This document shows positions 1-14,200 of a DNA stretch of 64,000 bases, piece by piece. A program made the position numbers and the translations under genes. The notes beneath the pieces were generated by a model that worked only from the letters and a program-made list of their open reading frames with translations, was not told the origin of the DNA and did not search any database. How positions within the stretch are numbered: position 1 is the stretch's first letter; each line of letters begins with the position of its first letter. This stretch comes from Paraescarpia echinospica (Eukaryota > Annelida > Polychaeta > Sabellida > Siboglinidae), in NCBI GenBank assembly GCA_020002185.1, contig CM034532.1:26142100-26206099 (forward strand). Direction: 5' to 3'.

Positions 1-3000
1 CAATGGGAAATGAACTATGCAGAGTATGCATGACAGGGATGGCTCATGATGCAACTAAGTGAGTCATCTAGACACAATCATGCAGTGTATGTGGTTGTTT
101 TTGTTTAGTGACAAGACAAACTTGGTAAGCGACAGATTTTGTGGTGTTATAAATGGGTGCATTAAGGAATAAGCAACAAGAAGAGAGGCCTGAAGGCGTG
201 ACATTGATCAGGGCGCAAACACCGACACTGACAGGAACTATGTCTGACAGCTAGGTCAGAAGGCAACGACTGTTTCTCCAGAAGTACGTGTTGGTTCATA
301 ATATTAATAAACATTTATTTCAGACATCAAGGTACATAATAGTATATAGTACGTCCAATTAAACATGTGCGTAATTATAAAATGAATACCCAATAATGTG
401 TTAAGCTCAACTACAAATTATATAATGCACATATCCATGTTCTGTGTAAGGCAGAAGTGGTATATACATCACTGTTAAGAGTGCACTGTATAATTAAGTT
501 GGTGGAAATAGATAATCTGCTCTTTAAACTGTAAATGCATTTTCTAATACGAGAGTTACAACTGTCAACTAGTGCATGCACGCACGCGCAAATACACACA
601 TGCAAACACATACACCGCGCAGGAAGTCATGAGTATTGTTTTTTAAAATTGACTAACTATGTTTTACCAATGTTACGTATATTACAATTTTATTAGTGGC
701 ATTAGTGGTGTTTTTAATGCATGTCTTAAATGGACAATGTAGCTACTGAATTCTAGACCATCCCATGATATTCTAAATAAATGTTTGCACTTGTAGAACG
801 ATTCAACTAAATGGATGGGTCATCTCTTGAATGCAGTGGCATTGCTGTTGGGTTTGACCCAGATTTTACGTCTTTATAAACAAAATATCTCAACAATCGG
901 GACATCACTGCTTGAGCTGACCTACTTATTCTGGGATCCACGTGGGGGTTTGCCCCCCAAAAACACTTATCGTCTGGATGATTTCCCATTCACCTGGTGG
1001 GCCATGTAATTAATATTAACCGATAGTCATCAATATTTCAGGGCCTATGACCCACTGACTCCCGACGTCTTTCAGGTAGCCAGCAGTGGCGTCCATACAA
1101 TTGTCCGGTTGTGTGAAATGTTTGTGATAAGCTGCCGCTATTGCCTCAGTTTAATTGTTATTGTCATCGCCGCTGTCCGTGACATTGCGATCAATGTCAT
1201 CGCAGTCCGTCACGTGACAGAACCTTGTATGACATCTATTGCACTAAGTATGTCAGATATCACGCTCCGATATACAATTGCCCCGGCTTTGTTTGTGGAA
1301 AAAAACCCAGCTTCTGGGCCACAAAGCATTAGACGTCGGGCCCGTAAAGTGTGAGACTGCAGATAAGTCTTACACCTTTGAGAAAACGTAATGGCTTCAA
1401 CATGAGATCAGAATCTTTGCGAATAATTCAGGCGGAAAGTCAGACGAAAATAACCCTAATCTACGGGTGTCCTGTTTTTGTTGTTGACCGACTAAAAGAG
1501 AGGTAGCCACCAGTCCAGTGGCCTTGTGATAACAGTCACCAGACATGTTAGCATATGACGAGCGAGCAAGAATCACTGGGCTAACATGCGAGCCCGCAAC
1601 ATGCCAGTGTCGTCATGGACAAAAAACGCACAGCACAAGTGAAAGTCCTCAAGAACATGCTTTTTCTTTAGCGTATCATGATACAAAAGAAACTGTGAAA
1701 CCACAACGAGTCATGCCAAGGTGAGCCTCACACAGGCAGCCTCAGTATGTGATTATGGCCGATTTACCCTCCACACAACACCCAACATGCATGCATGTGT
1801 ATGTGCGTTTGTACGTAAGTGGGCGATAGATGTCAGTGTAGGTGTTGGACCTTACATCATCCAGTGACAATGCAGCAGTGATAATGAGTTAATGACAGTG
1901 TGCAGGGTCTATTTTTACCGGTTGACATTCAAGAACAAGTACCACGCCAACCATTATTTAATGGTAAACGTGTGTCATTTATGGTGACCCTAACTTACTT
2001 CACTGATCCAAACATTGCGGAACATTTTATTTCCGTTATGTCACTGTCAGACACTACTTTGTGAGCCATAAAATCAACTAGTAATTTCAGAAAGCTTAAA
2101 TAAAATAAGTTTACAATACAGTTTAAATACACTCCCGTTTTTAGAAACCGGGCTTCATAGTCTCACCACTACTGGATGACACCTAACTGGGAATTGGGAG
2201 GTAGATATATATCTCCAAGGAAGCCCCTTGTTTTGGACCCTAAACTGACCTCTACTAACCACCATTAACCACAGCTGAACATCTAAACCTGATGTCAGAC
2301 GGCAATCTCACATTCTCATTACATGCGAAAGTATTGAGTGAAACGCAGACACTATCACTGTGTGGGAGGTATCACTGGACAGCTGACCAGTGGAAATGAC
2401 CACTAGAAGTAACCACTATCTCTGTGTGTAGGAGGCATCAACAGGAAGACTGACCCTTTGAATGTGACCACTATCTGAGCATGGAATCTCGGTCACTCAT
2501 CACCACCTGATGAATTGTTCTGTTTTCACATTTCATGCAGGTAAACAAATCACAAAGCTCACTGTCCCCCCCACATAGCAACTCTCTTTCCTTTCTTCAC
2601 CAATGAAGAATTCTTATGTGAAGTATGAACCTATGTTATGTTGACAACAAAATTACACAGAATAGTTGATTGCATACAGATGTTTGCAATTTTGTTTGTT
2701 ATTCCTATGACTATTCCAAGCTACATACATTTGAATAAACTTTGTTTTCCAGTCCAGTCTAACTCTGCATGGACACAGATTAAGATGTCTCAAATTTGTT
2801 CTCACAGAAGAGCATCAATGATTCACTGTCCTAGTTCCAGTATTTTCAGGTGCCTAGTTCACCAAAAGTAACTGAATTTAAGCAGGACCTCCAAAAGACG
2901 TCAGTACTATATTACAACATGCATGTGTGCATTGTTGCATTTATATCTCAATCAATGTATCTATGAGGGTCGTGTATATATTTACAGACAGACGTCTGTA

Positions 3001-3240
3001 TCAATAGACAGATAATTTCTTGACAAAAGAGTCTTTGCTGCAATTATCAGATAGGACCTTGCAGCAACAACACATAATGACTTGTGGTTATTTAGGCACC
3101 ACTGCTTGGGCTATTTTGAGATCAGATTTCAAAGACAATCCTCACAATAAAAATGAATACCAACAAATTCATTACTCACTGCTGCTTGATCAACTGTCGT
3201 CAGACAATACGTCCTTTATATGTACAGTTTGCTTAAATGT
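1..3240. other. No gene recognised (AT-rich, non-coding)
   Basis: Only short open frames occur, with no recognisable protein family and no convincing splice-site pairs. Because a TESK-like first exon at 22225-22431 on the minus strand points this way, the stretch may be intron of that gene or intergenic DNA. I saw no RNA gene. Confidence 0.5.
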
Positions 3241-3915
3241 GGAGGCCGTATGAGAAAGGTGAGGGGGTGAGAGGGGAGGGGGTGTGGGAGAGGGGAAGGG
3301 AGAGGGTGAGGTGGTGAAAAGGGGGGAGGGGAGTGAGACAGGGGGAGGGGGGCAGGAGAGGGGGTGTGAGAGGGAAGGGGTAAGTGAGATAGGGGAGGAG
3401 GTGAGGGAGAGGTGAGGGTGAGAGGGGATGAGGAGAGTGCACAGTGGGAGAGTGAGAGGTGGGGTGAGGGAGAAGGGATGGGGTGCATGAGAGATGGTGT
3501 GAGGGGATGGAGTGCATGAGAGATGGGGTGAGGGGATGGGGTGCATGAGAGATGGGGTGAGGGGATGGGGTGCATGAGAGATGGGGTGAGGGGATGGGGT
3601 GCACGAGAGATGGGGTGAGGGGATGCGGTGCACGAGAGATGGGGTGAAGGGATGGGGTGCACGAGAGATGGGGTAAGAGGATGCAGTGCATGAGAGATGT
3701 GGTGAAGGGATGGGGTGCATGAGAGATGGGGTGAAGGGATGGGGTGCATGAGAGATGGGGTGAGGGGATGGGGTGCATGAGAGATGGGGTGAAGGGATGG
3801 GGTGCATGAGAGATGGGGTGAGGGGGTGGGGTGCATGAGAGATGGGGTGAAGGGATGGGGTGCATGAGAGATGGGGTGAGGGGATGGGGTGCATGAGAGA
3901 TGGGGATGGGGGAGA
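3241..3915. repeat. G-rich 29-bp minisatellite
   Basis: Roughly 14 units of a 29 bp purine-rich motif (core GAGAGATGGGGTGAGG followed by GGATGGGGTGCAT) run from about 3485 to 3905. A less regular (GGGA/GAGG) stretch from 3241 precedes them. 29 is not a multiple of three and the complement lacks stops, so all three minus frames stay open for over 200 codons and give His/Pro/Ser-rich translations that are almost certainly not proteins. Each unit has several GGGG runs on the plus strand, so G-quadruplex formation is possible. Confidence 0.9.
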
Positions 3916-4296
3916 CAGGGGATAGACAACAACAACAAATTAATTAAAACCATTACTCAATTGTGGCAAAATGTTATCATAACAGCTGTCAACATTCATT
4001 TTTATGAATCTGTATCATTTAAAACCTGGCTTAACTTTATCTAGAAATCATGAGATAGAGGTACATATATACACAGCAATCAAAGACTTTGAGTGAGCAT
4101 GCCGTAGGGTGTTGTGAGAGCTTGCCGACGTACATCATTCTGTGGAGGCCTAATCACACAGTGAGGCATCCATTATTGATGTACTTCAACACTTGGGTCA
4201 TTTCACACGGGCACACAAGGTCGTATTTATAGTCAGTACACTATGGGGTGTGAATGTGTGACCTAGTCACAAGTCTGGTTTTATTATGTGCTCTAA

Positions 4297-4562
4297 GCTC
4301 TTACAAGTCTTGTTTTACTAAGTGATCTGACATGCCTTGTTTTACCAAGTGATCTGGTGATCTGACAAGTCTTGTTTTACCAAGTGATCTGGTGATCTGA
4401 CAAGTCTTGTTTTACCAAGTGATCTGGTGATCTTACAAGTCTTGTTTTACCAAGTGATCTGGTGATCTGACAAGTCTTGTTTTACCAAGTGATCTGGTGA
4501 TCTGACAAGTCTTGTTTCACCAAGTGATCTGACAGGCCTTGTTTTACTCAGTAATCTAACAG
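4297..4562. repeat. 35-bp tandem repeat
   Basis: About seven copies of a 35 bp unit built from 'acaagtcttgttttaccaag' and 'tgatctggtgatctg'. The middle copies are nearly identical; the outer ones are shortened by loss of one 'gatctggt' block. Non-coding. Confidence 0.88.
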
Positions 4563-4830
4563 GCCTTGTTTTGAAATAATGCAACAGCTGTTGTCAACAC
4601 CCACATGTCAGACATGATTACATCATACAGCTGGGTCTAACAATAGAACAGGATCAGTGGGTTTAGGGTGTCTACTTATGAAGAGTAAGAATGGGTTGGC
4701 AGACACTAAGCAGGATGTGGTATAAGTGACCCAACCACAACCTAGTAATAAACTACCCGGTAGTGCCTCCGTGTTATGAACCGTGCACAACATCTGGGGT
4801 ACACCGCTTAGTGCGGTCATAATTTTATAT

Positions 4831-5500
4831 TATGTCACCTGCCACAAAAAAGAGGGTATTAAATTACAAAATTGTGACCATTTGTTGTACATAATTGCCC
4901 TTTACTCGGTATGCAGTCGTCAAGGTGATCCTTGCACAATCGAATGTTGTGCAGTGTTTTAATGGATAATGCCAACTCTAAAGGCTGACGGTAACATACA
5001 AGTTCTTCAGATAAAAAATAGTGGGCTGTTTCCCTCGTTTGAATGCAACAGATGCTATCGCGCCTTTGTGCAGTTGTTGTGTGTTGCCCGTTGCTAGGAT
5101 ATGAGACCGAATGTCACGTAATCGCTAACTGTCCCAATGAGTTTTGTACCGTTTTGGATTCCAGATTGTGAGCTTTAAAAAGATACAACATTACTTGCTG
5201 AAATATCTTCAGTAGTTTTTTATTTGTTGAAGCAAACTTTTAAAAAACTACGTTTTGAGAAACGAGGTCATTTTAGTTCGTACAGTCTGTCGTTTCTTAA
5301 TATGTTGGTTTGTAAACGCATTTTATTAGTTCTGGATTATTGGTGAGGGAAATAAACTGCACATTGAAAGATGAGATTATAATATACGCATTTCTGCCAA
5401 AATAAAAAAATTATGGGATCTCACCTAAAAAGCAATTTTTTGCTCATGTGCAGAATAGATCTATGCCACTTATTACCAGGTGGTTCTGTCGCGGGTCATG
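4831..5500 (+). mobile_element. Old interspersed repeat, copy 1
   Basis: Aligns by eye, with many gaps, to 10852-11207. Shared landmarks in order are: gtcacctgccac; acaaaattgtga; gagcttta followed by a 'gtagttttt..att' block; gcaaacttt; a 'gcattttgttag' type block; acattgaaagatg; and a closing cgggt. Copy 2 ends in ACGGGTGAC, roughly complementary to the opening GTCACCTGC, so this may be a miniature inverted-repeat element. There is no ORF and the family is unknown. Confidence 0.5.
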
Positions 5501-6306
5501 TGTAATATTAGACAGAGATCCTTCTAGCTGGTCTACCAGCGCCCCAGTGCACACTTGAGACTCACTCCTCAAATATTCTCACTATCTGCCTTTCCTCGCA
5601 AGGGGTAAGACCACATTAGATTTTACATATACACATACAAATTTCACAGAAATTCTCATACTTCGTTTGTAAGAAAAATTCACCCAAATCAGATACCCCT
5701 AAATTTTGCCCCAATCTGCTGACGGATTTTGAAATATTGGTGCGTTCTGCAGAATATGCGAGTGAGTAGGGTATATTTACTGCTACCTACGCGTGAGAGA
5801 TCTAATGCCGTATAGTACATTCAGTATTCATTGGACCAACATGTCCCATGTAAAAGTGCTCAAAAACACACATCTGGGTAATGCCGGACGAATCCTTAAT
5901 GTGGTCTTACCCCACAAAGTTTAGACTCCTCTACCCCTACATAACCCCCCACTTCCTATGCTGACACTGATCTAGTTCCCCAGTACTTGGTCTGTCAGTT
6001 AAGGGACTTCCCCTCATAAGGCCGCAGTGCATGCTGTTGTTGATAACTTGGCCATTGGCCAATGGAACAACACACAAGCCCTTGTCTGTGCCAGTCAATT
6101 ACAAGTTCACACCAGCATACATACACATCTATACACAGAAGTAGGCTCGAGGACGCTCAAGCAGAAATTTGTGTGAGAATGAGTGAGCTGGACTGATGCT
6201 CCCTTCATTCGGCAAAAAGGGGCATTCTTTCGTTTCACTTCCCTCAGTGCGCTCTAAGAATGGTGCTTTTTGTTCTACTGTTAGAACTGTGGTTAGAGGC
6301 GTCCCT
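5501..6306. other. No gene recognised
   Basis: Unique-looking AT-rich DNA without a supported ORF, RNA gene or strong repeat. Confidence 0.45.
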
Positions 6307-6770
6307 GGACCCCTCAGTAACACCTGGCCCTGGTAGTAATGGTTCCTGTCAGAGTTATCAAACTGGACCCCTCAGTAACACCTGGCCCTGGTAGTAATGG
6401 TTCCTGTCAGAGTTATCAAACTGGACCCCTCAGTAACACCTGGCCCTGGTAGTAATGGTTCCTGTCAGAGTTATCAAACTGGACCCCTCAGTAACACCTG
6501 GCCCTGGTAGTAATGGTTCCTGTCAGAGTTATCAAACTGGACCCCTCAGTAACACCTGGCCCTGGTAGTAATGGTTCCTGTCAGAGTTATCAAACTGGAC
6601 CCCTCAGTAACACCTGGCCCTGGTAGTAATGGTTCCTGTCAGAGTTATCAAACTGGACCCCTCAGTAACACCTGGCCCTGGTAGTAATGGTTCCTGTCAG
6701 AGTTATCAAACTGGACCCCTCAGTAACACCTGGCCCTGGTAGTAATGGTTCCTGTCAGAGTTATCAAACT
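6307..6770. repeat. 58-bp tandem array, 8 near-identical copies
   Basis: Eight copies of a 58 bp unit starting 'ggacccctcagtaacacctg' and ending 'gagttatcaaact', at steps of exactly 58 bp (6307, 6365, 6423 and so on). Copies look identical to the base until the last one breaks after 'gttatcaaactg'. Such homogeneity implies recent amplification or ongoing unequal exchange. No coding signal. Confidence 0.93.
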
Positions 6771-9700
6771 GCACAACTGCAGACTTAAAGCAGTTTCACT
6801 TTCAGTGGCTTTTAAAAAACCACCTCCTGAAATGGCAGGTATTTTGTTTCTCTTTTGTCTTGCTTCCGCTGGAAGACTGGGACTATGGGAGTTTCCCAGT
6901 TTGTTCTTCCTGTTTCCTCCTTCCAGCAGGTCCAACAAAAGCAGCGTGTGTACTGCAACAAGTAGGTCTTGAAAGTCGTCTGGTTTTGTCCATCTTACTC
7001 ACAATGAAATAGAGACCTTAGCCTAATGTTTCCTCCTTAACACGACACTGAAATGTTAACAAACATGACAATGAATGACACAAGTGTAAACGTATCTATT
7101 CAGATGATATAAAAATAGCAACTTCCCATCTCAAAATACATCCCCTTGGTGCAACTTGATGTGAGAAAGTCTTGTAACTTCCCATTTCAAAATACATCTA
7201 CTTGATGTGGGAAATCCAACTGAGTCGGACACGTTGAAGCAGTTCTGGCTGGTAACACAACATGTCATGTTTGTGCTATCCAAGTGTCGGGTGTCAATTT
7301 TTTCTACTGCACAACTATAAGAGTCTGGAATTTATTCTTAAACAACTGTATGTTGGCTTTCAATACGAACCTCGCTTATCTGTCTTCTTTTGTCCATGGC
7401 CCACCAGACCCATACAAACAACCCCATTCTATGGTGCAATCGTTTTATGATCATGTCTTGTTAAATCTTGGTAAATGTTTCTTACACAAGACACATGCAC
7501 ACCAAGAAGCCCACACGCCTGGACGGCAAATGTGTCAACTGACAATTCCCACATTTTTCTTCTTTCCACGTTACATACTCTCTAAACTCAGTTACAGCCT
7601 GCTAACTAATTACATAAATCATTAGAAGGACATTAGAAGTACATGTCTGGACACAACAAGCTGCCCTGGATAACAGACAGATTACAATGAGTGTGGCACA
7701 GACAATGAGCGAAGAAGGGGACAGTGTGGAAGCTGTGTAGCCTCCCCTGGTAGTTGCTGCAGCTTCAGGCAGCCACAAACACCTGCATTCAGCCTAGGCT
7801 AATTCCTCTCTACAACACAGCTGCTGTCAGTTGTTCTAAATGCAACCCAATCAGCCATAGAAACAAACCAACAATGCCCGATGTTTGCACAACCAACATT
7901 TGGCTTCTGACAACAAACGAAGGCAAACAAACCCAACAACTGGGTTTCTAGGGCAATGACTCTTGCCTACTATGCTATACAGGAGAGTGTATTGACCACA
8001 TAAGTGTCACTTTGACACTATCGTAACAGTAGTATATATATATATATATGCAAATAAATTCAGTATTTTGTAATGCAGTCGTGTTCTGAAGTATTCTTAT
8101 CTTTATACAGTTCCTAACTTTGATAGCTCAAGTCTTGTCTTGCTTCAATTATTACATAATGTAACAATACGCATGCCTTTAAAAACGTAATGTATGTACC
8201 TTTCTTATCTTAAAAAAAACTTATAAGAAAACATCAAGTTACTGTCATTCGAGTGCAATTCTGCCTTTTGTTCAGTAATTATATAGTAAGGTTTACATTT
8301 AGTGTCTGGTTGTATTTAGGTATATTACTGAAACTTGTCATTCAGGCAAACATGCAGATATGTGGATTATGAAGATACACTTGTGTACATATAGAACAGC
8401 TTAATCAATGAAATATCTCCTCTTCAATAGCAATACTTACAGATATTAGAATGTCAGATTGTTTTAAATGTCCATGCATCTTACTAAACAAATAATAATA
8501 ATAATGCTACTTGTCATGTTAGCAATTTTCGGTGTTTAATACCCACAAAATTCTGATAATTGTCAGCAAGAAATATTGTTTACTGAACACCCTATTTAAA
8601 TTTAATAGCAGACCAAAAAAGGCTGACTGTCTGTAATCATCAACCAAATACAAGCCTCAATCTCAGCTGTTATTTCACCTGACTTGGTGTCTACAAAACA
8701 AGGGAACGAGAGAAAGAATTAGGTAAGTAGGAAACAGGCAAGACCGCCTTTGTGTACAAAAAACTGTACAAGTATCTGCAGACCAGCTGTGTAGAGTAAG
8801 AACTGGACAGTCTCTGGCTGACTTTGTTGGCATAAGTGGCTGGCGGTATTCGACCGTGGGAGCAGGTATTTCCTCTTAACAGCCAACACTTAAACTCTTT
8901 TTATGCTCCCTCTTTAGCACGGGACCACTCACATGCGTGGGCCATCAATGCACCCTAAATGCTGCCCAGGGAAGGATCTTCCCCTGCACCCCTCACTTGA
9001 CCGCATCCTGTCTCTAAAACACTTCCGCCTTCAACTGTGAACAACTTGAGACAGTCCACACAACCCTAGGCTGGTGGCATACTTAAGAAGAAGTCCATTG
9101 ATGGCTCAGTGGATTCCAGAAGCTGTCGTGATGATGACGAAACACCCACAGAAGAAAGTGACTGGCCACAACGGATCAAGATATGGATCAGATTTAGATT
9201 TAAATAACAAGATGTCCGCCCTCAGTGATAAGCCACAGAGGTCCATTGAGAGACCAGCATGGTTTTCTTTGATGTATCGCTCTGTGGCCTGGCATTAGCA
9301 GATGTCTAAACATTTTTTTAACATCTACACTGCCAGCTTTTAAAAACACAATGAACAGATCATTTGTGCCATAACTTCAATTCGATTATTACCCTCTAGG
9401 AGAAGGAATATTTTCCCACATCCAATATGTTCTTTTATTAGAACAGCTTTGTGCTGTTTAGTTCTATTACACACTTTAATGTTAGTCAAACTACATCCCA
9501 TGCGAGGTTCTGTAGGTAAATGTATAATTTCAACCGATCAACTCCCAACAACTTCTAACAGGCACAGCTACAAGCTAAACGTCACAAACACGAACCCATT
9601 TTATTACACTGCTGAGCATGAAACTGTCTTTAACAAGCCAGACAAGTGCATAAAACAAGCATTTGTTTTTAGCTCATGTAATTTAATGTGCGTGGAAATG

Positions 9701-10699
9701 ACAATAAAATACAGGAATACCATTCTTAACATAGAAGAAAATAAAGGTAAAATTTTGCTGAAAATTAAACATGGAAGTATTTCTGGAATTTACAAGCACA
9801 ATTATTCTTTGTATGCTTTGTTGATGGCAGAATAAACAGCCCATAGTAACTTGTAAGGATGGAACAATAAGTCAACATCAGTGAAATATAATCCTGCTTA
9901 TTTGATCTCCTTCTGGGAAATGTTGGCAAGGCACAAGCTACAACATGGTTTGTGCTTTCTAAAAACAACTGGGGCTAAACAGCAAATTATAGAGTTAGTT
10001 AAAACAACATTTATCAGAGGAGAATGACAACATACTCGTATGAGCAAGGGCAAAAAGTCCTTCTTGTTGTGTACAGTTTGCATACTGCTGATATATTTGG
10101 GGGTTTCCTAGTCTCTTACATACATATCAGCCGTGGTTAGAAACGTGGCGCATATGTGCAAGATTTTTACTTCTAAAAGCATAAACTAAACAATCATACC
10201 TGTGTTTGTTTTCAACAGGGCAGCAGCTGATTCCAATATACAGTTTTGCGTCATTTTTCAAAGTCCATGCTACAATATATCCTGATTACATCATGTGACT
10301 TGTCAATAAACCCCATATTTTCAACATATTTTGCTACACATTCCTGTGCTATAGGAAACAGAATGAACATCTTTGTTTGGGTGCCAAGTTTGGCAGTTAA
10401 ATAGACATCAACTGCCAACACAAGTCATTTAACAAACCACTGTGACCAGTGTAGACTGTAGAGTGATTCTATTTCTGACCTCAGTCAGAGACAGATGACC
10501 CCTACTGAGTCAACTGTTCAAATGTACTGACAAAAATCAACAGTCCAATTTGTAGATGTCAATAAGCCAAACAAACGGCCATCACCTGTGTTATTTACAA
10601 ACCACTGGCAGCATTCTTCTCAAGCACCCGTCTTGAATCCAGTGTGGTATTTATAGGTTATTATAATGACTTGTGTCTGCAAAGCTTCAAAGTTCAAAA
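6771..10699. other. No gene recognised; small local duplication
   Basis: No ORF with family resemblance. The pair 'aacttcccatctcaaaatac' near 7120 and 'aacttcccatttcaaaatac' near 7170 marks a two-copy local duplication. A (TA)n run lies near 8035-8050. A 128-codon open frame at 9449-9835 has no recognisable domain and lies in AT-rich DNA, so I do not call it a gene. Confidence 0.45.
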
Positions 10700-10805
10700 T
10701 TAATACCTCTATCTGGGTTCTATATGTTGTAAAGCGCCACGAACAATTTATAATTGGATCTGGCGCTATATTAAATAAAATATATTATTATTATTATTAA
10801 AAATT
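10700..10805 (+). mobile_element. SINE/LINE-type 3' tail with (ATT)n
   Basis: The string 'tgttgtaaagcgccacgaac' followed by 'ggatctggcgctatatt' and an (ATT)n run looks like the 3' end shared by many invertebrate SINE and LINE families, with paired 'gcgc' half-sites before an AT-rich tail. No 5' tRNA-like promoter was identified upstream, so only the tail is called. Confidence 0.5.
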
Positions 10806-10851
10806 TTCTCTACCCAGACCATCGATACTGTCTCAAATCAAATACATTTAC

Positions 10852-11207
10852 ACACATGTCACCTGCCATAGGAAAGTGTGTTTTAAGTCGCAAAATTGTG
10901 AAACTGAGATTTTTACCTTTTTGGATTGCACTGACCTCAAGAGCTTTAAACTGATAACTCCTTTGTTGAACTAGATTAAGTAGTTTTTGATTTATTTCAA
11001 AAATTTAAGCAAACTTTAAAACGAGAAAATTTTGACTTATACTGTTTATTATTTTTGAATCAATGGGTAGTAAAGGCATGCATGCATTTTGTTAGTTTTT
11101 GATTGTTTGTTGAGGAAACGAAACTGGACATTGAAAGATGCGATTATACGGTCCAGCTCGTGTTAAGAATAGACCTGTGTGACTCCGGTTTGTTGTGACG
11201 GGTGACA
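10852..11207 (+). mobile_element. Old interspersed repeat, copy 2
   Basis: Second copy of the repeat at 4831-5500. It opens 'gtcacctgccat' and closes 'tgacgggtgac', giving imperfect terminal inverted repeats of about 9 bp. It is shorter than copy 1 and lacks an ORF. A run of CA and TA dinucleotides follows immediately (11208-11250). Confidence 0.5.
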
Positions 11208-14200
11208 CACGCACGCACACACACACACCCACATATATGTGTATATATATCTAAAACAGATTTATGAGTGTACAATTATTTATGAGTTTACAGATTTATG
11301 AGTGTACAATTATTAAAATACATTACATTTAGTGTAGGGTAAAACATACAAATGTTACAAAACATGGATAACAAAAGTGCCAGATCCTTGCGTGATAGAC
11401 AACTCTGATACTCATAAGTAACCCAAGGGTTGTAAACTAATGTACAATACACTATCTGGTTTGAGTGTATTCTGGGGTGTATCTCCCATAACACTTGGCA
11501 GGAGGTGGGTGGGAGATTTACAGCCTCAGTCTATCAGTACTGAATGTGAACTCCTGGTGAAGTATTTTTATTAGTCAACCTGGAGGGAGATATAGATCAC
11601 CAGTGATCAACCACAGCAGTCTACCCTGGTCAGTAGTCTAAACAAACCATTGCAGATACATGTTTACCTAGATCCCAATGGGTATACTTGAGGAAGGAGG
11701 TGAGGTAGTGCCCAGTGAGGTAGAGCCCAGTCTACCTGTAGGTACAGACCTCAGCCACACCGCTGCACTCAATGGTTTGTAATTTTAGCATTGGCAGTAG
11801 GGTCAGGTATGAACAGTGTAGCTACTTCTAGCCCTGAGCCAGGCCTCAGACAGCTGGCATGGATCACCCGCCCCCTCACTGAGCTTGGCAATGCATCAGG
11901 GATGACAGAGTCACTGAGGAGAGAGAGGGGTACACCACACACACACACGACAAGAGCACCACTAAACACTGCTAACAATAGCAGTGCTGGTGCACAGCTG
12001 TACAATGAAACGTTAGTACCCAATACATCATTGTATTTAATTAGTACTTAGGTGACTTATTGACATTTATAAAAAAATCATTTAATTTCATTGGGCTAAT
12101 CTCTTGACAGATTGAAGCCACTGGAAGGAACTCGCTGTGTCACCACATTAAGGGGGTGATAACTGAAGAAAGAAAGTATAATAATAGTTATAAATTGTGT
12201 TGGCAGAACTTCATTTGTGCCAACTGCCATGTGAATATTAAGTGAAAAAGATGTGTTATTAAGACGTCCCAGGTGAGAGATTAAGAGGTCATGGGTGAGA
12301 GGTCGTAGGTGGGTATCACGTATTGGCCCATCTTAGTCATACTTACACTGTACTACTGGCCATAATGTGCATATAAAACACGTGACCACTCGCCACATGT
12401 GTCCACCAGGTGTGTCACGGAGTAAATCAGCTGGCTGGACACAAGGCGGAATGTCAATTGGCCATAGTGGACAGACAGATGCCACTGCACCCAATCATCC
12501 ATCTTATAAATGTCTTCTCATCATACCTTTGTTACTTCTTTAAATTGCTTGTGCCACTGGAATGAGATTTCGTCCGTGTGAATGCAAACATGCCTCTCTG
12601 GCAAACTTACCTACAGCATTACCTGTGTCAGGCTGTGTGACAATGCATTCATTATAAGTGTGACAACCAATCTCCAGGCCGCACTATTGTTATATATGTA
12701 TATACATGTATATATAATATATATGCATGTATAATTGTACATTCTGTTTCACTAGTAAAACTGAGGTGTGACGGGGTGGGTGAGAGGTCGTGGGTGAGAG
12801 GTCGTAGGTGGGTGTAAACTATTTGCTGTTACTTGTGAACCAGAGAAAGTGATTCAACATGAAAGAGATACTAGAGGACAGCCAGAGGCAATATGATACT
12901 TCGCATGAATCATTCTGCATAATGCACAATCAAGTGTCTATTTTGTTGGTACACACCTACAGCATTTCAAACTTTATGTGGTAAAAAAACCTGCATATTT
13001 TTACGACTGAATAGAATACAATAACAAAAACCAACATTTCTGAATTGGGGCTAAACAGTTCAGCTGATTACAATAAAAAGTGACCTGTTTTTTACAGCTG
13101 CCTCCCATTATAAATGTCTGGTAGGAACATAACACTGAAACAGAGTTTATTTAACAACACCAAGCTAACCAACTGCACCATGTAATAGATCATAATTTTG
13201 CAACCATGGACTAGTTCTAATCATCATTGCTAAATCATGGGAAAGTTGGCAGCTGTCCAAAAGTAGGAACATTGGATGTGCTTTTTAGCAATCCCACAAC
13301 TACAGCAGTTTTACCATCCACACCCAGAATCACAGATGCACGATATTACTTAATCTTGGATATTATTATATTATCCTTTATTGAAACTATGATTAGTAAA
13401 ATCTGAAAAAACCAGGACTCATCTAACTATAATTAAACTAAAAACAAGAACTGAGGATACTATAGAATACCTGGATGTCACGGGGACTGACTGACTTTAA
13501 GCTTAAGTTATAAGACAAATTATATGTTCCCGTGGGCAATAATGACACTTCTATAAAAAAAACTACATGTCCCTGAGGACCAAATCGTCATCTAAGAAAT
13601 ATGTAGATATCCTGAGGCCAGATTGACATTTCAAGAAATACCCGGAGGCTGCAAGGAATGTGCGAAGAGTTGAGGTTGACACTTGTTTAAATGTCTGAAT
13701 TGATTAGAATAGGAGTGACAACCAGTAGCCAGGGGGGTGACAGGAGATGAAAGGACAGGGTGACAAAACAGTCTGACCCCTTATGCCTGCCACTGTCATT
13801 ATCAACAGATGACGCTGACATTGCAGCTGGTAACTTGCCAAAATGTTCCAAAGACAGAAATGAAAAAAAGACTACCATGACACCCATGACAATAAAACAG
13901 TTGACATTGTCTACAAGACATTATGATGACATTAATTTATGGTTCGGTAGGCCTGTTGTTACTGCCCCAGATATGTGTTTGTTTAGTCACCCTTTTTGTC
14001 AACAAGACTGCTGGATAGTGGACCCTCATCTTCGTACCTCAATGCAATACATCAAGACTTTTGTCACATTCTCTACATGAAAGACAACAATAGAACACTC
14101 TACGCGTATGGCAGCAACAAATATGGCAGGTAATATTCAATGTTGGTTGATGGAATGTGTGACTATTAGCAGTCATAATGGATAGGTGTCCACAATGGCC

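Noticed and set aside
3190..3953. Three overlapping minus-strand ORFs of 210-245 codons (His/Pro/Ser-rich)
   Set aside because: They are translations of the 29 bp minisatellite in three frames; none has a unique domain and all owe their length to the lack of stops in the repeat.
4297..4562. CRISPR-like array
   Set aside because: Units are contiguous without unique spacers, and the DNA is clearly eukaryotic.
9449..9835. 128-codon plus-strand ORF
   Set aside because: No domain, signal peptide or homology I recognise, and a composition expected of AT-rich non-coding DNA.
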